From the NCBI GenBank assembly GCA_011049545.1, contig DRHQ01000078.1, forward strand, positions 1-50,907: 50,907 nucleotides of DNA, written 5' to 3'. The position numbers and the translations under genes are program-made. The notes under the pieces are model-generated. The model saw only the letters and a list, made by a program, of their open reading frames with translations. It made no database searches and was not told the origin of the DNA. Shown here piece by piece: positions 16,804 through 25,574 of this stretch; position 1 is the first letter of the stretch; each line of letters opens with the position of its first letter. This DNA is from Candidatus Aminicenantota bacterium. GTDB taxonomy: Bacteria; Acidobacteriota; Aminicenantia; Aminicenantales; Aminicenantaceae.

Positions 16804-18822
16804 GTGCAACTTACAAAAATGAAAATTGATTTTGGAAAAAACGAATTCAGCGAACACATCCGCCTGACGCTTTTAGCGGTGCTTGTCGGTCTTATCGCCG
16901 GTCTTGCTTCGGTCATCTTTAAAAAAATGATTCTCCTCTTCCAGAGCCAGTTCTGGCGGGCAGAAAGCTTCATATCTTCTGTCTCTTCTCAGCCATGGTA
17001 CCTGACAATCCTCATCCCGGCGCTGGGAGGATTGATCATTGGCCCTATTATTTACTACGGGGCAAGAGAAGCCAAAGGTCATGGCGTGCCTGAAATAATG
17101 GACTCCCTGATCTTTCGGGGGGGACGTATCCGAGCTAAAGTGGTCGCCATAAAAGCTCTGGCATCTTCCATCTGTATTGGCTCTGGAGGTTCTGTAGGGC
17201 GGGAAGGCCCGATCGTTCAGATAAGCTCAAGCGTGGCATCGTCAATTGGCCAATTGTTCCGGATAAAAGAAAGAGGGATGAGGACTTTGGTTGCTGCTGG
17301 AGCAGCCGCCGGCATAGGAGGAACCTTTAATGCGCCAATTGCAGGAGCTCTTTTCGCAGTAGAAGTCCTTCTGGGAGAATTCGGCGTCTTCTCTTTTAGC
17401 CCGATCATTATCGCTTCTGTCATTTCTACGCTGACCTCAAGACTCATCATTGGCGATTTTTCAGCTTTTACTGTCCCTAAATATACGCTCATCAGTGTTT
17501 GGGAGATCGGTCCCTATATACTGCTGGGAATAGTGAGCGGATTAATCGCCATTATTTTTATAAAAACTCTCTATTTTTTCGAGGATAAATTAGACAGAAT
17601 CCATCTCCACCCTCTCCTAAAACCGGCTCTTGGAGGTCTTTTAGTAGGCACAATCGGTTTGGGTTTACCTCATATATTGGGAGTCGGATACGGCTCAATC
17701 GATGCTTGTCTGCAGAATCAGTTGGGTTTCTGGCTTGCTTTTCTTCTAATCTTTGCGAAAATTCTGAGCACCTCCTTAACCCTGGGCTCTGGCGGTTCTG
17801 GTGGGATCTTTGCACCTTCCCTTTTTCTGGGAGCAATGACAGGAAATTTTATGGGATCAATCTTTCACAATTATTTCCCTTCTTCCATTTCTTCCCCTGG
17901 CGCTTTTTCTCTTGTGGGAATGGGAGCAGTAGTGGCAGCAGCGACACATGCTCCTATGACTGCTATAATCATAATCTTTGAATTAACCAATGACTATAAA
18001 ATCATCCTCCCCCTGATGCTCTCCTCTATCATCGCCTCCTTCCTGACTGTAGGCATCCATAAAGAATCAATCTACACCATGAAGCTCAAACGCAGAGGCA
18101 TCCTCTTTAAAGAAGGGAAAGAAGTGAATATCTTAAGGTCTCTTCTTGCGAAAGACTTTATCAGTCAAGACTATCATGTATTCATGAATACAGACCACGT
18201 CGAGAAAATTATTGACCAGGCTATTGGCGGCAAATACCATGCCTTCCAGATTGTAGACTCTGATAAAAATTACGTGGGTTGCTTCGCCCTGAATCAACTG
18301 AAAAAACTCGTTCCAAAGAAAGATGAGCTTGGACCTTTCATCATTGGCCAAGACTTGGCTGTTCCCGGTATTCAGCTTAACTTTGAAGACAATCTTGAGC
18401 AAGCCATGGAAATCTTCGGCCAGGAAGATGTGGCTGAAATCGCTGTGTTGAAAGATAAACAACTTATCGGAGTGGTGAAAAGAAAGGATGTCATCGAAGC
18501 TTATAACCATGAGATTGCCAAAAGAGAGGCTGCCTCTGGACTGGTCCAGAAGCTAAAGTTTACCCATGAGACCAAAACGATCGATATAGGAAAAGGATAC
18601 AGAATAATGGAGATAGATGCTCCTCATTCCTTCTGGGATAAAAGCTTGAAAGAACTCAACCTGAAGGCTCTCTACCGAACCGATGTCCTGCTTATCAAAA
18701 AGAAGTTCCCAATTCAGACGATTACTCTTCCCTCTGCGGATGAAATCATAAGGAAAAAAGATGTTCTGGTTCTCGCTGGCCTTGCAGAAAATATCAAAAA
18801 AATCACAAACATCAAATCATAA
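16804..18822 (+). CDS. ClC-family chloride channel/transporter with CBS pair and TrkA-C domain
   Basis: A 672-residue membrane protein. The ClC core (about 20-415) carries GSGGSVGREGPIVQI with the gating glutamate at 134 and GSGGSGGIFAPSLFLG at about 327-342. The site of the anion-coordinating serine reads GHGVP (His93 in place of Ser). After GALFAVE187 the next residue is Val188, where H+/Cl- exchangers have the proton glutamate; valine is typical of channels. A CBS pair follows (about 440-570), then a TrkA-C/RCK-C-like domain (about 590-670: MEIDAPHSFWDKSLKELNLK), which often binds nucleotides. It starts with GTG at 16804 or, equally plausibly, ATG at 16819; neither has a good ribosome-binding site. 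Likely chloride conductance gated by cytoplasmic ligands. Confidence 0.92.
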   Translation: MQLTKMKIDFGKNEFSEHIRLTLLAVLVGLIAGLASVIFKKMILLFQSQFWRAESFISSVSSQPWYLTILIPALGGLIIGPIIYYGAREAKGHGVPEIMDSLIFRGGRIRAKVVAIKALASSICIGSGGSVGREGPIVQISSSVASSIGQLFRIKERGMRTLVAAGAAAGIGGTFNAPIAGALFAVEVLLGEFGVFSFSPIIIASVISTLTSRLIIGDFSAFTVPKYTLISVWEIGPYILLGIVSGLIAIIFIKTLYFFEDKLDRIHLHPLLKPALGGLLVGTIGLGLPHILGVGYGSIDACLQNQLGFWLAFLLIFAKILSTSLTLGSGGSGGIFAPSLFLGAMTGNFMGSIFHNYFPSSISSPGAFSLVGMGAVVAAATHAPMTAIIIIFELTNDYKIILPLMLSSIIASFLTVGIHKESIYTMKLKRRGILFKEGKEVNILRSLLAKDFISQDYHVFMNTDHVEKIIDQAIGGKYHAFQIVDSDKNYVGCFALNQLKKLVPKKDELGPFIIGQDLAVPGIQLNFEDNLEQAMEIFGQEDVAEIAVLKDKQLIGVVKRKDVIEAYNHEIAKREAASGLVQKLKFTHETKTIDIGKGYRIMEIDAPHSFWDKSLKELNLKALYRTDVLLIKKKFPIQTITLPSADEIIRKKDVLVLAGLAENIKKITNIKS

Positions 18823-18880
18823 CTTCAAGGATTTGATTTATTTATAGGAGGAAAAGAGCCCAATTTGACATCTGGTTTTC

Positions 18881-18909
18881 TTGACAACCCCCCCATTAAG
18901 CCTTATATT
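18881..18909 (+). promoter_or_regulatory. Near-consensus sigma-70 type promoter
   Basis: TTGACA at 18881-18886, a 17-base spacer and TATATT at 18904-18909, placing the transcription start near 18916, about 17 bases before the start codon of the DUF151 protein. The gap 18823-18932 holds nothing else notable. Confidence 0.75.
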
Positions 18910-18932
18910 ACACGATAAGCGAGGAATGAACG

Positions 18933-19418
18933 ATGGAAATTGAAATGAAAATAAAAGGGCTCGTTGTTGATCCCATATCTAAAATGCATATTGTTGTGCT
19001 TGAAGACCTCAATAGCGAACGTATGCTTCCGATCTGGATCGGAGTATTTGAAGCTAACGCTATTGCCCTAAAAATAGAAAACATATCCACACCTCGTCCT
19101 ATGACCCACGATCTTCTAAAAAGCTTTCTGGATAAACTCAATATTTCCATCGAAAAGATCGTAGTCAACGATGTCAAGGACAATACTTTTTTTGCCCAGA
19201 TCCATTGCCGCAACAAAGATCAGACTATGACTATTGATTCCCGCCCTTCTGATGCCATTGCTTTAGCCCTCCGGGTAGAGGCTCCCATATTTGTGGAAAA
19301 TGAAGTTGTGAAAAAAGCTCAAAGTCTAAAATTCGACGATAATCTGGAAGACTCAGAAAAACTCAAGAAGTGGCTGGAAGGATTAAAACCAGAAAACTTC
19401 GGCAAATACAAAATGTAA
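18933..19418 (+). CDS. Bifunctional nuclease family (DUF151) protein
   Basis: A 161-residue protein with the family's characteristic run LPIWIGVFEANAIALKIE at about 31-48, then RPMTHDLLKSFLD at about 54-66 and RPSDAIALALRVEAPIFV at about 97-114. Plant and bacterial members were described as having DNase/RNase activity, but the physiological role in bacteria is unsettled. The length fits the family. A well-formed promoter lies just upstream and GAGGAA precedes the ATG by 8 bases, so it appears to be a single-gene unit. The downstream fused lptFG gene is convergent. Confidence 0.93.
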   Translation: MEIEMKIKGLVVDPISKMHIVVLEDLNSERMLPIWIGVFEANAIALKIENISTPRPMTHDLLKSFLDKLNISIEKIVVNDVKDNTFFAQIHCRNKDQTMTIDSRPSDAIALALRVEAPIFVENEVVKKAQSLKFDDNLEDSEKLKKWLEGLKPENFGKYKM

Positions 19419-19447
19419 ATTCATCCCCGGGGTTACCCATTATCGAC

Positions 19448-21802
19448 TTATGTCCTTAAGGTAAAAAGAAGATATAGTCCAATTAATCCGAAAATCAAAT
19501 TTGGTCCCCAGGCAGCCAAAAAAGCATCCAGATAATTAAGATAACCTAGGCTCTTGAAAATTCCTATTCCACCCCAATAGATCATCGCAATAACAATGCT
19601 CAAGCCTATGCCAACCAGAGTTCCCCTCTTTCCCATAGAAAAAGCAAAAGGAATCCCGAGGAGAGTCATGATCAAACTGGCAAGAGGAAAAGATACTTTA
19701 TAGTTTAAATCAACCTTAAACCTAACCGTATCAAAATCCCGCTCTTCGAGCTCTTCTATATACTGCCCGAGTTCTCTATAACTCATCTGTTCTGGCACTT
19801 TCCGTTCCTTCATGAAATAGCTCCTATCTTCTACTACGGATAAATCCATTTTCTCACTTTTTTCGAACTTTGTAGGCCTGCCATTGACAAAGTCTCTATA
19901 CCAGCAATTTGCCAAAGAAAGATGCCCCTCACTTAAATAACCTCTTTCAGAATAAATCCTTCTTTGAAAAGACCATGTTGAGGGATCGAAATCATAAATC
20001 GAAAGCTGACTGAAGACAGATTTTTCTCGATCAAAATAATTGTAATGGTAAATTCTGTTTTTCTCTTTACTCAAAACCCAGCGGCGATCCAGGTAGCTGT
20101 AACTCCTTGGAGGAACATCATTGATTTTGTCCCAAATCTCTTCCACTTTTTTGTTGGAATTAGGGAGAATATTTTCCTGAAGATAAAATGAAAGAAAACT
20201 CACTAAAACTGCCATAAGAACTACAGGGAGAGTAATGCGATAAAGGCTTATGCCGCAAGCTTTCATGGCCGTGATTTCATTGAATTTAGTTAAAAGCCCC
20301 AGGGATAAAAGGGTTGTGGCTAAAGCTGCAACAGGAAGAATATAATGAATAAACTCTGGGATTCTATAACGAATATATTCCAAGAGGAGCATGAGGGATT
20401 TATTATGCTTATGGATATTATCTATCCGGTCGATAAAAGTAACAATTACAAAGATTAACAGCAGACTAAAAAAGACAAACAAGAAAATAGCCAAGTATTT
20501 TCTAAGGATGTAGCGATCCAAGATATTGGGAAAGCGCAGAGGAAGACGAGGCCAGTTTCGGGAAAATATCCTTTTTTTTGGAAAAGACTCCTCTTCCCTT
20601 CTTCTCCTGAAAAAACGGGATAATCCAGCAAAGAGCTTGGATTCTTTTTGCGATTTAAGGAATAGATAAAAGCCAATAAGGAGCAGCAGAATGTTTGGCC
20701 CCCATATTCCAAGCAAAGGAGAGAGTTTCCCATTTATAGCCATCTCTTCTCCTGTTGTGATCAGGACATAATAAACTAAAATTATTCCCAAACTTATCGT
20801 GAAGCCACTGGTTCTCCCTCCTTTGCGTGTTGAAGCACCTAGAGGAAGACCTAAAATTCCGAAAATTAAACAGACAAAAGGAAGGGCGAATTTCTTATGA
20901 ATCTCAATCCAATAAGAAATATAGTCCTTCCATCTTCGTGAGGAATCATACTCTTTTTCAGTTGTTCCTCCCTCCTCTATACTAAGCTTGGCTAAATCCT
21001 GTTTGATGATTTTTATATCTTTGAATAACTCTCCGATATCCTTCTCTCTCACCCGCTTTTTCTCGGAGAAGGAAGTGAAAAGGCTCTCCACATTGATTTC
21101 TTCTTCAATTTTCTCGAAAGATGTCACCCCATATTTATCCGGATCGGAGAGAGGGTAGGAATGGAGAGTTCCATCGAAAAGTTCAAGAACAGCTCTTTTC
21201 ATTTCTGGATAGAAGTTAAGCCTTCCCTTCTTGGCTGATATAACTCTTGGCTCTTCTGGCGGGTTGGAAAGATAGACAAAAACATTCTCCCATTCTTTCT
21301 CTTGAGTTATACCCTGGATAAAAATAACCGTATTGGGGATGGATTCATTGAATTCCCGAGGATTAATTTTAAACTGAACCTTTGTCAGGATAGTTTGATA
21401 AAGTGTCTGGATCAGCTTGTAGTTGGAGTGAGGCGCAAGATAGAGAGCCAAATAAGAAGTAAACATCCACCCACAGAGAGAAAAGATCAGGACCGGGCGG
21501 AGAAGCCTTTTATAGCTAATCCCTAAGGTTTTAAAAGCCATGATTTCCGAGTCAGATGAAAGGCGGCTAAGGCCACCCAGGACGCCCATCAGAACAGCCA
21601 TGGGCACAGTAAAGGCCAGAATAGAAGGGACAAGATGGATGAAAATTGTAACCGCTGCTTTGAAAGCGACTCCTCTGGTTATAAAAATTTCAGAGAGCTG
21701 AAGAATCTGGTTCATTAAGAGAACAAAAGTGTAGATAAGAAGGCCAATAAAAAAAGGAGGGACTATCTCTTTGATGATATAGCGGTCAAAATATTTGATC
21801 AC
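19448..21802 (-). CDS. Fused LptF-LptG permease of the LPS transporter
   Basis: 784 residues made of two YjgP/YjgQ-family halves. Residues 1-385 (YFDRYIIKEIVPPFFIGLLI, then SEIMAFKTLGIS) correspond to LptF, and about 425-784 (NILDRYILRKYLAIFLF, then NEITAMKACGIS) to LptG, joined by a basic linker (FFRRRREEESFPKKR). Each half has the N-terminal helix, a periplasmic beta-jellyroll and three C-terminal helices. Together with LptB they extract lipopolysaccharide from the inner membrane and pass it to LptC/A. In most Gram-negatives these are two genes of about 360 residues each. The start is GTG at 21802 with a weak ribosome-binding site. The gene follows the groEL terminator, so it is a separate unit. 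No lptB or lptC is in view. Confidence 0.92.
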   Translation of the reverse strand: MIKYFDRYIIKEIVPPFFIGLLIYTFVLLMNQILQLSEIFITRGVAFKAAVTIFIHLVPSILAFTVPMAVLMGVLGGLSRLSSDSEIMAFKTLGISYKRLLRPVLIFSLCGWMFTSYLALYLAPHSNYKLIQTLYQTILTKVQFKINPREFNESIPNTVIFIQGITQEKEWENVFVYLSNPPEEPRVISAKKGRLNFYPEMKRAVLELFDGTLHSYPLSDPDKYGVTSFEKIEEEINVESLFTSFSEKKRVREKDIGELFKDIKIIKQDLAKLSIEEGGTTEKEYDSSRRWKDYISYWIEIHKKFALPFVCLIFGILGLPLGASTRKGGRTSGFTISLGIILVYYVLITTGEEMAINGKLSPLLGIWGPNILLLLIGFYLFLKSQKESKLFAGLSRFFRRRREEESFPKKRIFSRNWPRLPLRFPNILDRYILRKYLAIFLFVFFSLLLIFVIVTFIDRIDNIHKHNKSLMLLLEYIRYRIPEFIHYILPVAALATTLLSLGLLTKFNEITAMKACGISLYRITLPVVLMAVLVSFLSFYLQENILPNSNKKVEEIWDKINDVPPRSYSYLDRRWVLSKEKNRIYHYNYFDREKSVFSQLSIYDFDPSTWSFQRRIYSERGYLSEGHLSLANCWYRDFVNGRPTKFEKSEKMDLSVVEDRSYFMKERKVPEQMSYRELGQYIEELEERDFDTVRFKVDLNYKVSFPLASLIMTLLGIPFAFSMGKRGTLVGIGLSIVIAMIYWGGIGIFKSLGYLNYLDAFLAAWGPNLIFGLIGLYLLFTLRT

Positions 21803-21830
21803 TCTGCTTATATACCATAGAAAAGCGCCA

Positions 21831-21868
21831 AAAAAAAGAAAGGCCCTGCGCAGATGCCCAGGGCCTTT
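21831..21868 (-). terminator. groEL: Rho-independent terminator of groES-groEL
   Basis: Perfect ten-base inverted repeat (21839-21848 with 21859-21868, AAAGGCCCTG and its complement), a ten-base loop, and on the minus strand a following T-run (21838-21831). It begins 17 bases after the groEL stop. Confidence 0.9.
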
Positions 21869-21884
21869 TGGATTCCTTTAGGAA

Positions 21885-23504
21885 TTAATACATGTCGCCG
21901 CCGGGTGGTGGCGGATACTTGGGTCCTTTATCCTCTTCAGGAGTATCATATACCACTCCCTCTGTGGTCAAGAGTATTCCAGCGATGCTTGCAGCATTTT
22001 GGAGAGATATCCGGACAACTTTTTTTGGATCCAGAACACCAGCTTTGATTAAATCTTCAAATATCTCGGTAAGAGCGTTGAATCCTACGTTCTGCTCCTT
22101 ACCTTTCGCTTTCTCAACGGTAATAGAGCCTTCATGACCTGCATTGTTAGCGATTTGACGGAGAGGTTCTTCTAAGGCTCTTCTGATAATATTGACACCG
22201 ATCGCCATATCATCCTCTAGCTTTAATCCTTCCAGGACCTTTTGGCATCTTAAAAGAGCAACTCCTCCTCCAGCAACAATCCCTTCCTCAACTGCGGCTT
22301 TGGTAGCATGCATAGCATCTTCGACTCTCGCCTTTTTCTCTTTAAGTTCAGTCTCAGTGGCTGCACCCACTTTAATCAGGGCAACTCCTCCTACCAATTT
22401 GGCCAGTCTTTCCTGAAGCTTCTCTTTATCATAATCAGAAGTTGTGTCCTCAATCTGAGTTCTGATCTGTTTGATCCGGGCCTGGACATCTTCCGTTTTT
22501 CCTCCACCCTCAACAATCGTAGTGTTATCTTTGTCAATAACCACTCTTTTAGCCTTACCCAGCCAATCAATACCGACATTTTCAAGCTTCACACCGATAT
22601 CTTCAGTAATAACTTTTCCTCCACATAGAACGGCAATATCCTCCAGCATAGCTTTCCGTCTATCACCAAATCCGGGGGCTTTGACAGAAGAGCACTGAAA
22701 AGTGCCTTTGAGCTTGTTGACCACTAGAGTTGCCAGGGCCTCACCCTCAACTTCCTCAGCAATAACCAACAAGGGATTTCCCATTTTGGCCACGTTTTCA
22801 AGAAGAGGCAGAAAATCTCTCAAGTTGCTGATCTTTTTTTCATAGAGAAGAATAACAACGTTCTCCAAGACGCATTCCATCCTATCAGGATTGGTGATGA
22901 AATAAGGAGAGAGATAGCCGCGGTCAAACTGCATCCCTTCTACAACTTCCATTGTCGTCTCCAATCCTTTAGCCTCTTCAACGGTTATCACGCCGTCTTT
23001 TCCAACCTTATCCATCGCTTCAGCAATGATTTTGCCCACAGATTCATCACTATTGGCTGAAATAGCCCCAACTTGGGCAATCATTTCACCGCTAACATCC
23101 CGGCTTTGCTTCTTCAATTCTTTGACAACTTCTTCTACCGCTTGATCCATTCCTCTCTTGATTAAATTAGGATTAGCACCGGCAGTAACATACTTCAATC
23201 CTTCAGAAAAAATCTTCTGCGCTAAAACAGTTGCCGTCGTCGTTCCGTCCCCGGCAACATCTGAAGTTTTGGAAGCAACTTCTTTTACCATCTGGGCTCC
23301 CATGTTCTCCAGGGGATCCTTGAGCTCAATTTCCTTGGCCACGGTTACGCCGTCCTTAGTACTGGTTGGGGAACCGAATTTTTTATCCAAAACAATATTT
23401 TTTCCCCTTGGGCCTAGCGTTTCTTTGACCAGGTTGCTTAAGATATCGATACCCTTTTTAAGACCTTGTCTGGCATCTTCACCGACTACTATTTGTTTTG
23501 CCAT
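21885..23504 (-). CDS. groEL: Chaperonin GroEL (60 kDa)
   Basis: A full-length 539-residue chaperonin. [20 protein letters not shown] starts the equatorial domain; [19 protein letters not shown] holds the ATP-binding DGTTT motif (Asp at about 86); the apical region ([15 protein letters not shown]) binds substrate; the equatorial domain resumes with [20 protein letters not shown]. The C-terminal tail is [12 protein letters not shown] rather than the GGM repeats of E. coli. It forms 14-mers with GroES to fold cytosolic proteins. The gene follows groES by 22 bases. Control is through the CIRCE element upstream of groES. The ribosome-binding site GGAG lies before the ATG. Confidence 0.99.
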   Translation of the reverse strand: MAKQIVVGEDARQGLKKGIDILSNLVKETLGPRGKNIVLDKKFGSPTSTKDGVTVAKEIELKDPLENMGAQMVKEVASKTSDVAGDGTTTATVLAQKIFSEGLKYVTAGANPNLIKRGMDQAVEEVVKELKKQSRDVSGEMIAQVGAISANSDESVGKIIAEAMDKVGKDGVITVEEAKGLETTMEVVEGMQFDRGYLSPYFITNPDRMECVLENVVILLYEKKISNLRDFLPLLENVAKMGNPLLVIAEEVEGEALATLVVNKLKGTFQCSSVKAPGFGDRRKAMLEDIAVLCGGKVITEDIGVKLENVGIDWLGKAKRVVIDKDNTTIVEGGGKTEDVQARIKQIRTQIEDTTSDYDKEKLQERLAKLVGGVALIKVGAATETELKEKKARVEDAMHATKAAVEEGIVAGGGVALLRCQKVLEGLKLEDDMAIGVNIIRRALEEPLRQIANNAGHEGSITVEKAKGKEQNVGFNALTEIFEDLIKAGVLDPKKVVRISLQNAASIAGILLTTEGVVYDTPEEDKGPKYPPPPGGDMY

Positions 23505-23526
23505 TTTTTTCTCCTTCTCTCAAAAA

Positions 23527-23814
23527 TTAGGTGATTTTTCCCAAAATCTCTTCTTCCTTAACGATAACAAGCTCAACATCATTTATAGTTACTTCTTGCC
23601 CACCGTATTTTCCAATGAGAACCTTATCACCCTTCTTAACATCAAGGGGAATAACTTTCCCGTCTTCTGTCACACGGCCTTTCCCCACTTCTATTACTTC
23701 TGCTTCCTGTGGTTTTTCTTTGGCAGTATCGGGAATGATTATTCCACCTTTCCTTTTTTCCTGTTCTTCTAACCTCTTTAGAAGAACTCTGTCGTGTAAA
23801 GGTATAACCTTCAT
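23527..23814 (-). CDS. groES: Co-chaperonin GroES (10 kDa)
   Basis: 95 residues, the standard length. [20 protein letters not shown] opens the beta-barrel; [20 protein letters not shown] is the mobile loop that contacts Gro[14 protein letters not shown] and [18 protein letters not shown]-like residues complete the family pattern. It caps the GroEL ring. It is the first gene of the groES-groEL pair, with GGAGGAGG just before the ATG. Upstream lie a TTGACA/TAATAT promoter and a perfect CIRCE operator, implying HrcA control; hrcA is not in the window. Confidence 0.99.
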   Translation of the reverse strand: MKVIPLHDRVLLKRLEEQEKRKGGIIIPDTAKEKPQEAEVIEVGKGRVTEDGKVIPLDVKKGDKVLIGKYGGQEVTINDVELVIVKEEEILGKIT

Positions 23815-23866
23815 TTAAACCTCCTCCATATGAATTGTTTTTTTTAGATTTTCTGGGAGATTGTTA

Positions 23867-23896
23867 ATATTAGCTTAAGTTACCCTTTTTTGTCAA
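23867..23896 (-). promoter_or_regulatory. groES: Promoter of groES-groEL
   Basis: On the minus strand TTGACA (23896-23891), an 18-base spacer and TAATAT (23872-23867). The predicted start is near 23860, giving a leader of about 45 bases before groES. The CIRCE operator sits upstream of the -35 box rather than downstream of the -10. Confidence 0.7.
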
Positions 23897-23912
23897 GAAA
23901 AAAGTGAAAAAG

Positions 23913-23939
23913 TTAGCACTCTTAGCAAGAGAGTGCTAA
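23913..23939 (-). promoter_or_regulatory. CIRCE operator (HrcA binding site)
   Basis: TTAGCACTC, nine bases, GAGTGCTAA: an exact match to the CIRCE consensus. HrcA binds it to repress groESL until heat stress. It overlaps the stop codon (23936-23938) of the Fis-type gene upstream, and on the minus strand the palindrome is followed by a T-rich stretch, so it may also help end the upstream transcript. Confidence 0.97.
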
Positions 23940-24172
23940 CTTTTCTTAAGAATTTTTAAAGATTTGGTCCGGTTACGAAGAGTGTTGCGGTGAACTCCCA
24001 GGGCGTTGGCCATTTTAGTCATATTCCCCTTGTATATTTTCGCAGCTTTCTCGATGTAGATTTTTTCGAATTCTTTCAGCGCATCTTTCAGAGACAGTTC
24101 TTTTTCCACCATTTCATCGATTACGATCTCCAGTTTCTGATGGATATTGAATTTGTCAGATTTTTTTTCCAT
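23936..24172 (-). CDS. Small Fis-type helix-turn-helix protein
   Basis: 78 residues: an alpha-helical N-terminal part (MVEKELSLKDALKEFEKIYI) and a C-terminal HTH of the Fis/NtrC type (GNMTKMANALGVHRNTLRNR at about 50-69). That motif binds DNA as a dimer. The protein lacks the AAA+ and receiver domains of response regulators, so it resembles Fis or a free HTH_8 protein. Its start lies within the end of the cvpA gene (17-base overlap), so the two are coupled. Its stop lies inside CIRCE. A link between this regulator and heat-shock control is speculative. Confidence 0.82.
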   Translation of the reverse strand: MEKKSDKFNIHQKLEIVIDEMVEKELSLKDALKEFEKIYIEKAAKIYKGNMTKMANALGVHRNTLRNRTKSLKILKKS

Positions 24173-24686
24173 CTTTTTCCACCCTTCTTGTAATTTCTTG
24201 ATAAGCTTCTTTGAATTTTTCCTTAAGCTCCCGGGGGATAAGGCTGATCATGGCCCTGGTCATCTGAAGGCAAACAGGGGAAAGCGCAGATTCTTTCAAG
24301 GCCTTTTTGCTTATGGGAAACACCAGTAGAGCAAAAACAACAACACCACAGATGAGAATTCCTTTTAGGAACCCTAGACCCCCTCCTAAAATATTATTAA
24401 GGAGTTTTAGGGGGCCTTTTATAAACTTAGAGAGACAAAATGAAGAAATCCATCCCAGGCAGAGCACAACCAAAAATATGCTTAAAAAACCCAAAAAATT
24501 AGCCAAGACTTCGTTAGAGACAAACCGAAGATAAATCCAGGAGACCTGGGAATAAAAGCCAAGAGCCAAAATCAATCCAATTACCCCTGCAAGAAGGCCA
24601 AAAACCTGCTTCACAAGTCCTTTAATTACGCCCAGGATAGAGGTCAAAGCCAAAATGCTGATCAAAATAACATCTATCCAGTTCAC
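24156..24686 (-). CDS. cvpA: CvpA family membrane protein
   Basis: 176 residues with four hydrophobic helices (ILISILALTSILGVIKGLVK, VFGLLAGVIGLILALGF, LGFLSIFLVVLCLGWI, GILICGVVVFALLVF) and the glycine-rich loop NNILGGGLGFLKG typical of CvpA/colicin V production proteins. In E. coli CvpA supports colicin V secretion and bile-acid tolerance; its general role is unsettled. The start codon is GTG at 24686, six bases after the stop of the PHP gene. It is part of a run purC, PHP, cvpA, fis-like with short gaps or overlaps. Confidence 0.9.
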   Translation of the reverse strand: MNWIDVILISILALTSILGVIKGLVKQVFGLLAGVIGLILALGFYSQVSWIYLRFVSNEVLANFLGFLSIFLVVLCLGWISSFCLSKFIKGPLKLLNNILGGGLGFLKGILICGVVVFALLVFPISKKALKESALSPVCLQMTRAMISLIPRELKEKFKEAYQEITRRVEKDGKKI

Positions 24687-24692
24687 GCTAGT

Positions 24693-25574
24693 TCACTTCT
24701 TTCTTTTTCTCAACTCCTCTACCATCCAGTATTGGCCTTCTTTCAGAGAACCAAAATGAATGTGAGGCTTTATTTTTCCATGAAAATCAGACCCAGCTAC
24801 TGGAACAAGATCCAGCTCTTTGGCAATCTTCTTGTAAAGTTCTGTCTGGGAAGGATCATGATAAAAAGTGTAAACCTCTAGCCCTTCAAGCCCGCTTTCT
24901 TTCAGAACTGTAAGATCTTCTCTGGAAGTCTTCTGAAAATATGCCCCAGGATGAGCAAGGACAGGAACACCTTCTGTCTCGGGAGCAATCTCGAGAACAT
25001 CCAATAAACTCAGATTTCGTTTGGGAACCCACGCTGGTTTACCCTTTACGAAATAATCTTCATAAAAAAGATAAGGGGCTAGAAGTCGATTTTTTTCGCT
25101 AAAATATTTCATGAGTGCGGGAGTTTTTTTCTTTTCAGCCTTACGAAGCAAAATCTGGGCGATTGTCACTCCTAAGAGAGGACGGGATTTTGAATCTTTG
25201 ACTATCTCTTTCCAGCTAATTTCAAACCCGATTTCCTGAAGCTTACGAACACGCTCCTTAGCCTCTGCTGTCCTTTTTTTAGAAGCCTGAGCAATAAGTT
25301 TGAAAATAATTTTCTTCTTCCAGTTTACAAAGGGAAGAAGAAGATGAAACTCGCGGCCACCAAAGAGAGTTGTAAGCTCAATGCCGGGGATAACCTCAAC
25401 GCCTGCTTCTTCGCCGAACTGCAAAGCTTGAGGATAAGCGGCAACTGTATCATGATCGGAAATAGAAATAGCCTCCAGGTTCTTCTCTCTTGCGAGCTGG
25501 ACAATATGAAAAGGAGAAAGGCTGCCGTCGCTACTTTTATTGGAATGAATATGCAGATCTACTTGCCCTTGCAT
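24693..25574 (-). CDS. PHP-domain phosphoesterase (nucleoside 3',5'-bisphosphate phosphatase type)
   Basis: 293 residues. The PHP metal motifs are intact: DLHIHSNKSSDGS at 6-18, AISISDHDTVAAY at about 35-47, VIPGIELTT at about 60-68, VLAHPGAYF at about 200 and AGSDFHGKIKPH near the end. This layout matches the TrpH/YciV (RnmB) family, which releases phosphate from nucleoside 3',5'-bisphosphates and trims short RNA 5' ends. A different PHP enzyme is represented only by the relic at 16716-16799. The start ATG overlaps the purC stop (TAATG), so the two are translated together. Confidence 0.9.
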   Translation of the reverse strand: MQGQVDLHIHSNKSSDGSLSPFHIVQLAREKNLEAISISDHDTVAAYPQALQFGEEAGVEVIPGIELTTLFGGREFHLLLPFVNWKKKIIFKLIAQASKKRTAEAKERVRKLQEIGFEISWKEIVKDSKSRPLLGVTIAQILLRKAEKKKTPALMKYFSEKNRLLAPYLFYEDYFVKGKPAWVPKRNLSLLDVLEIAPETEGVPVLAHPGAYFQKTSREDLTVLKESGLEGLEVYTFYHDPSQTELYKKIAKELDLVPVAGSDFHGKIKPHIHFGSLKEGQYWMVEELRKRKK

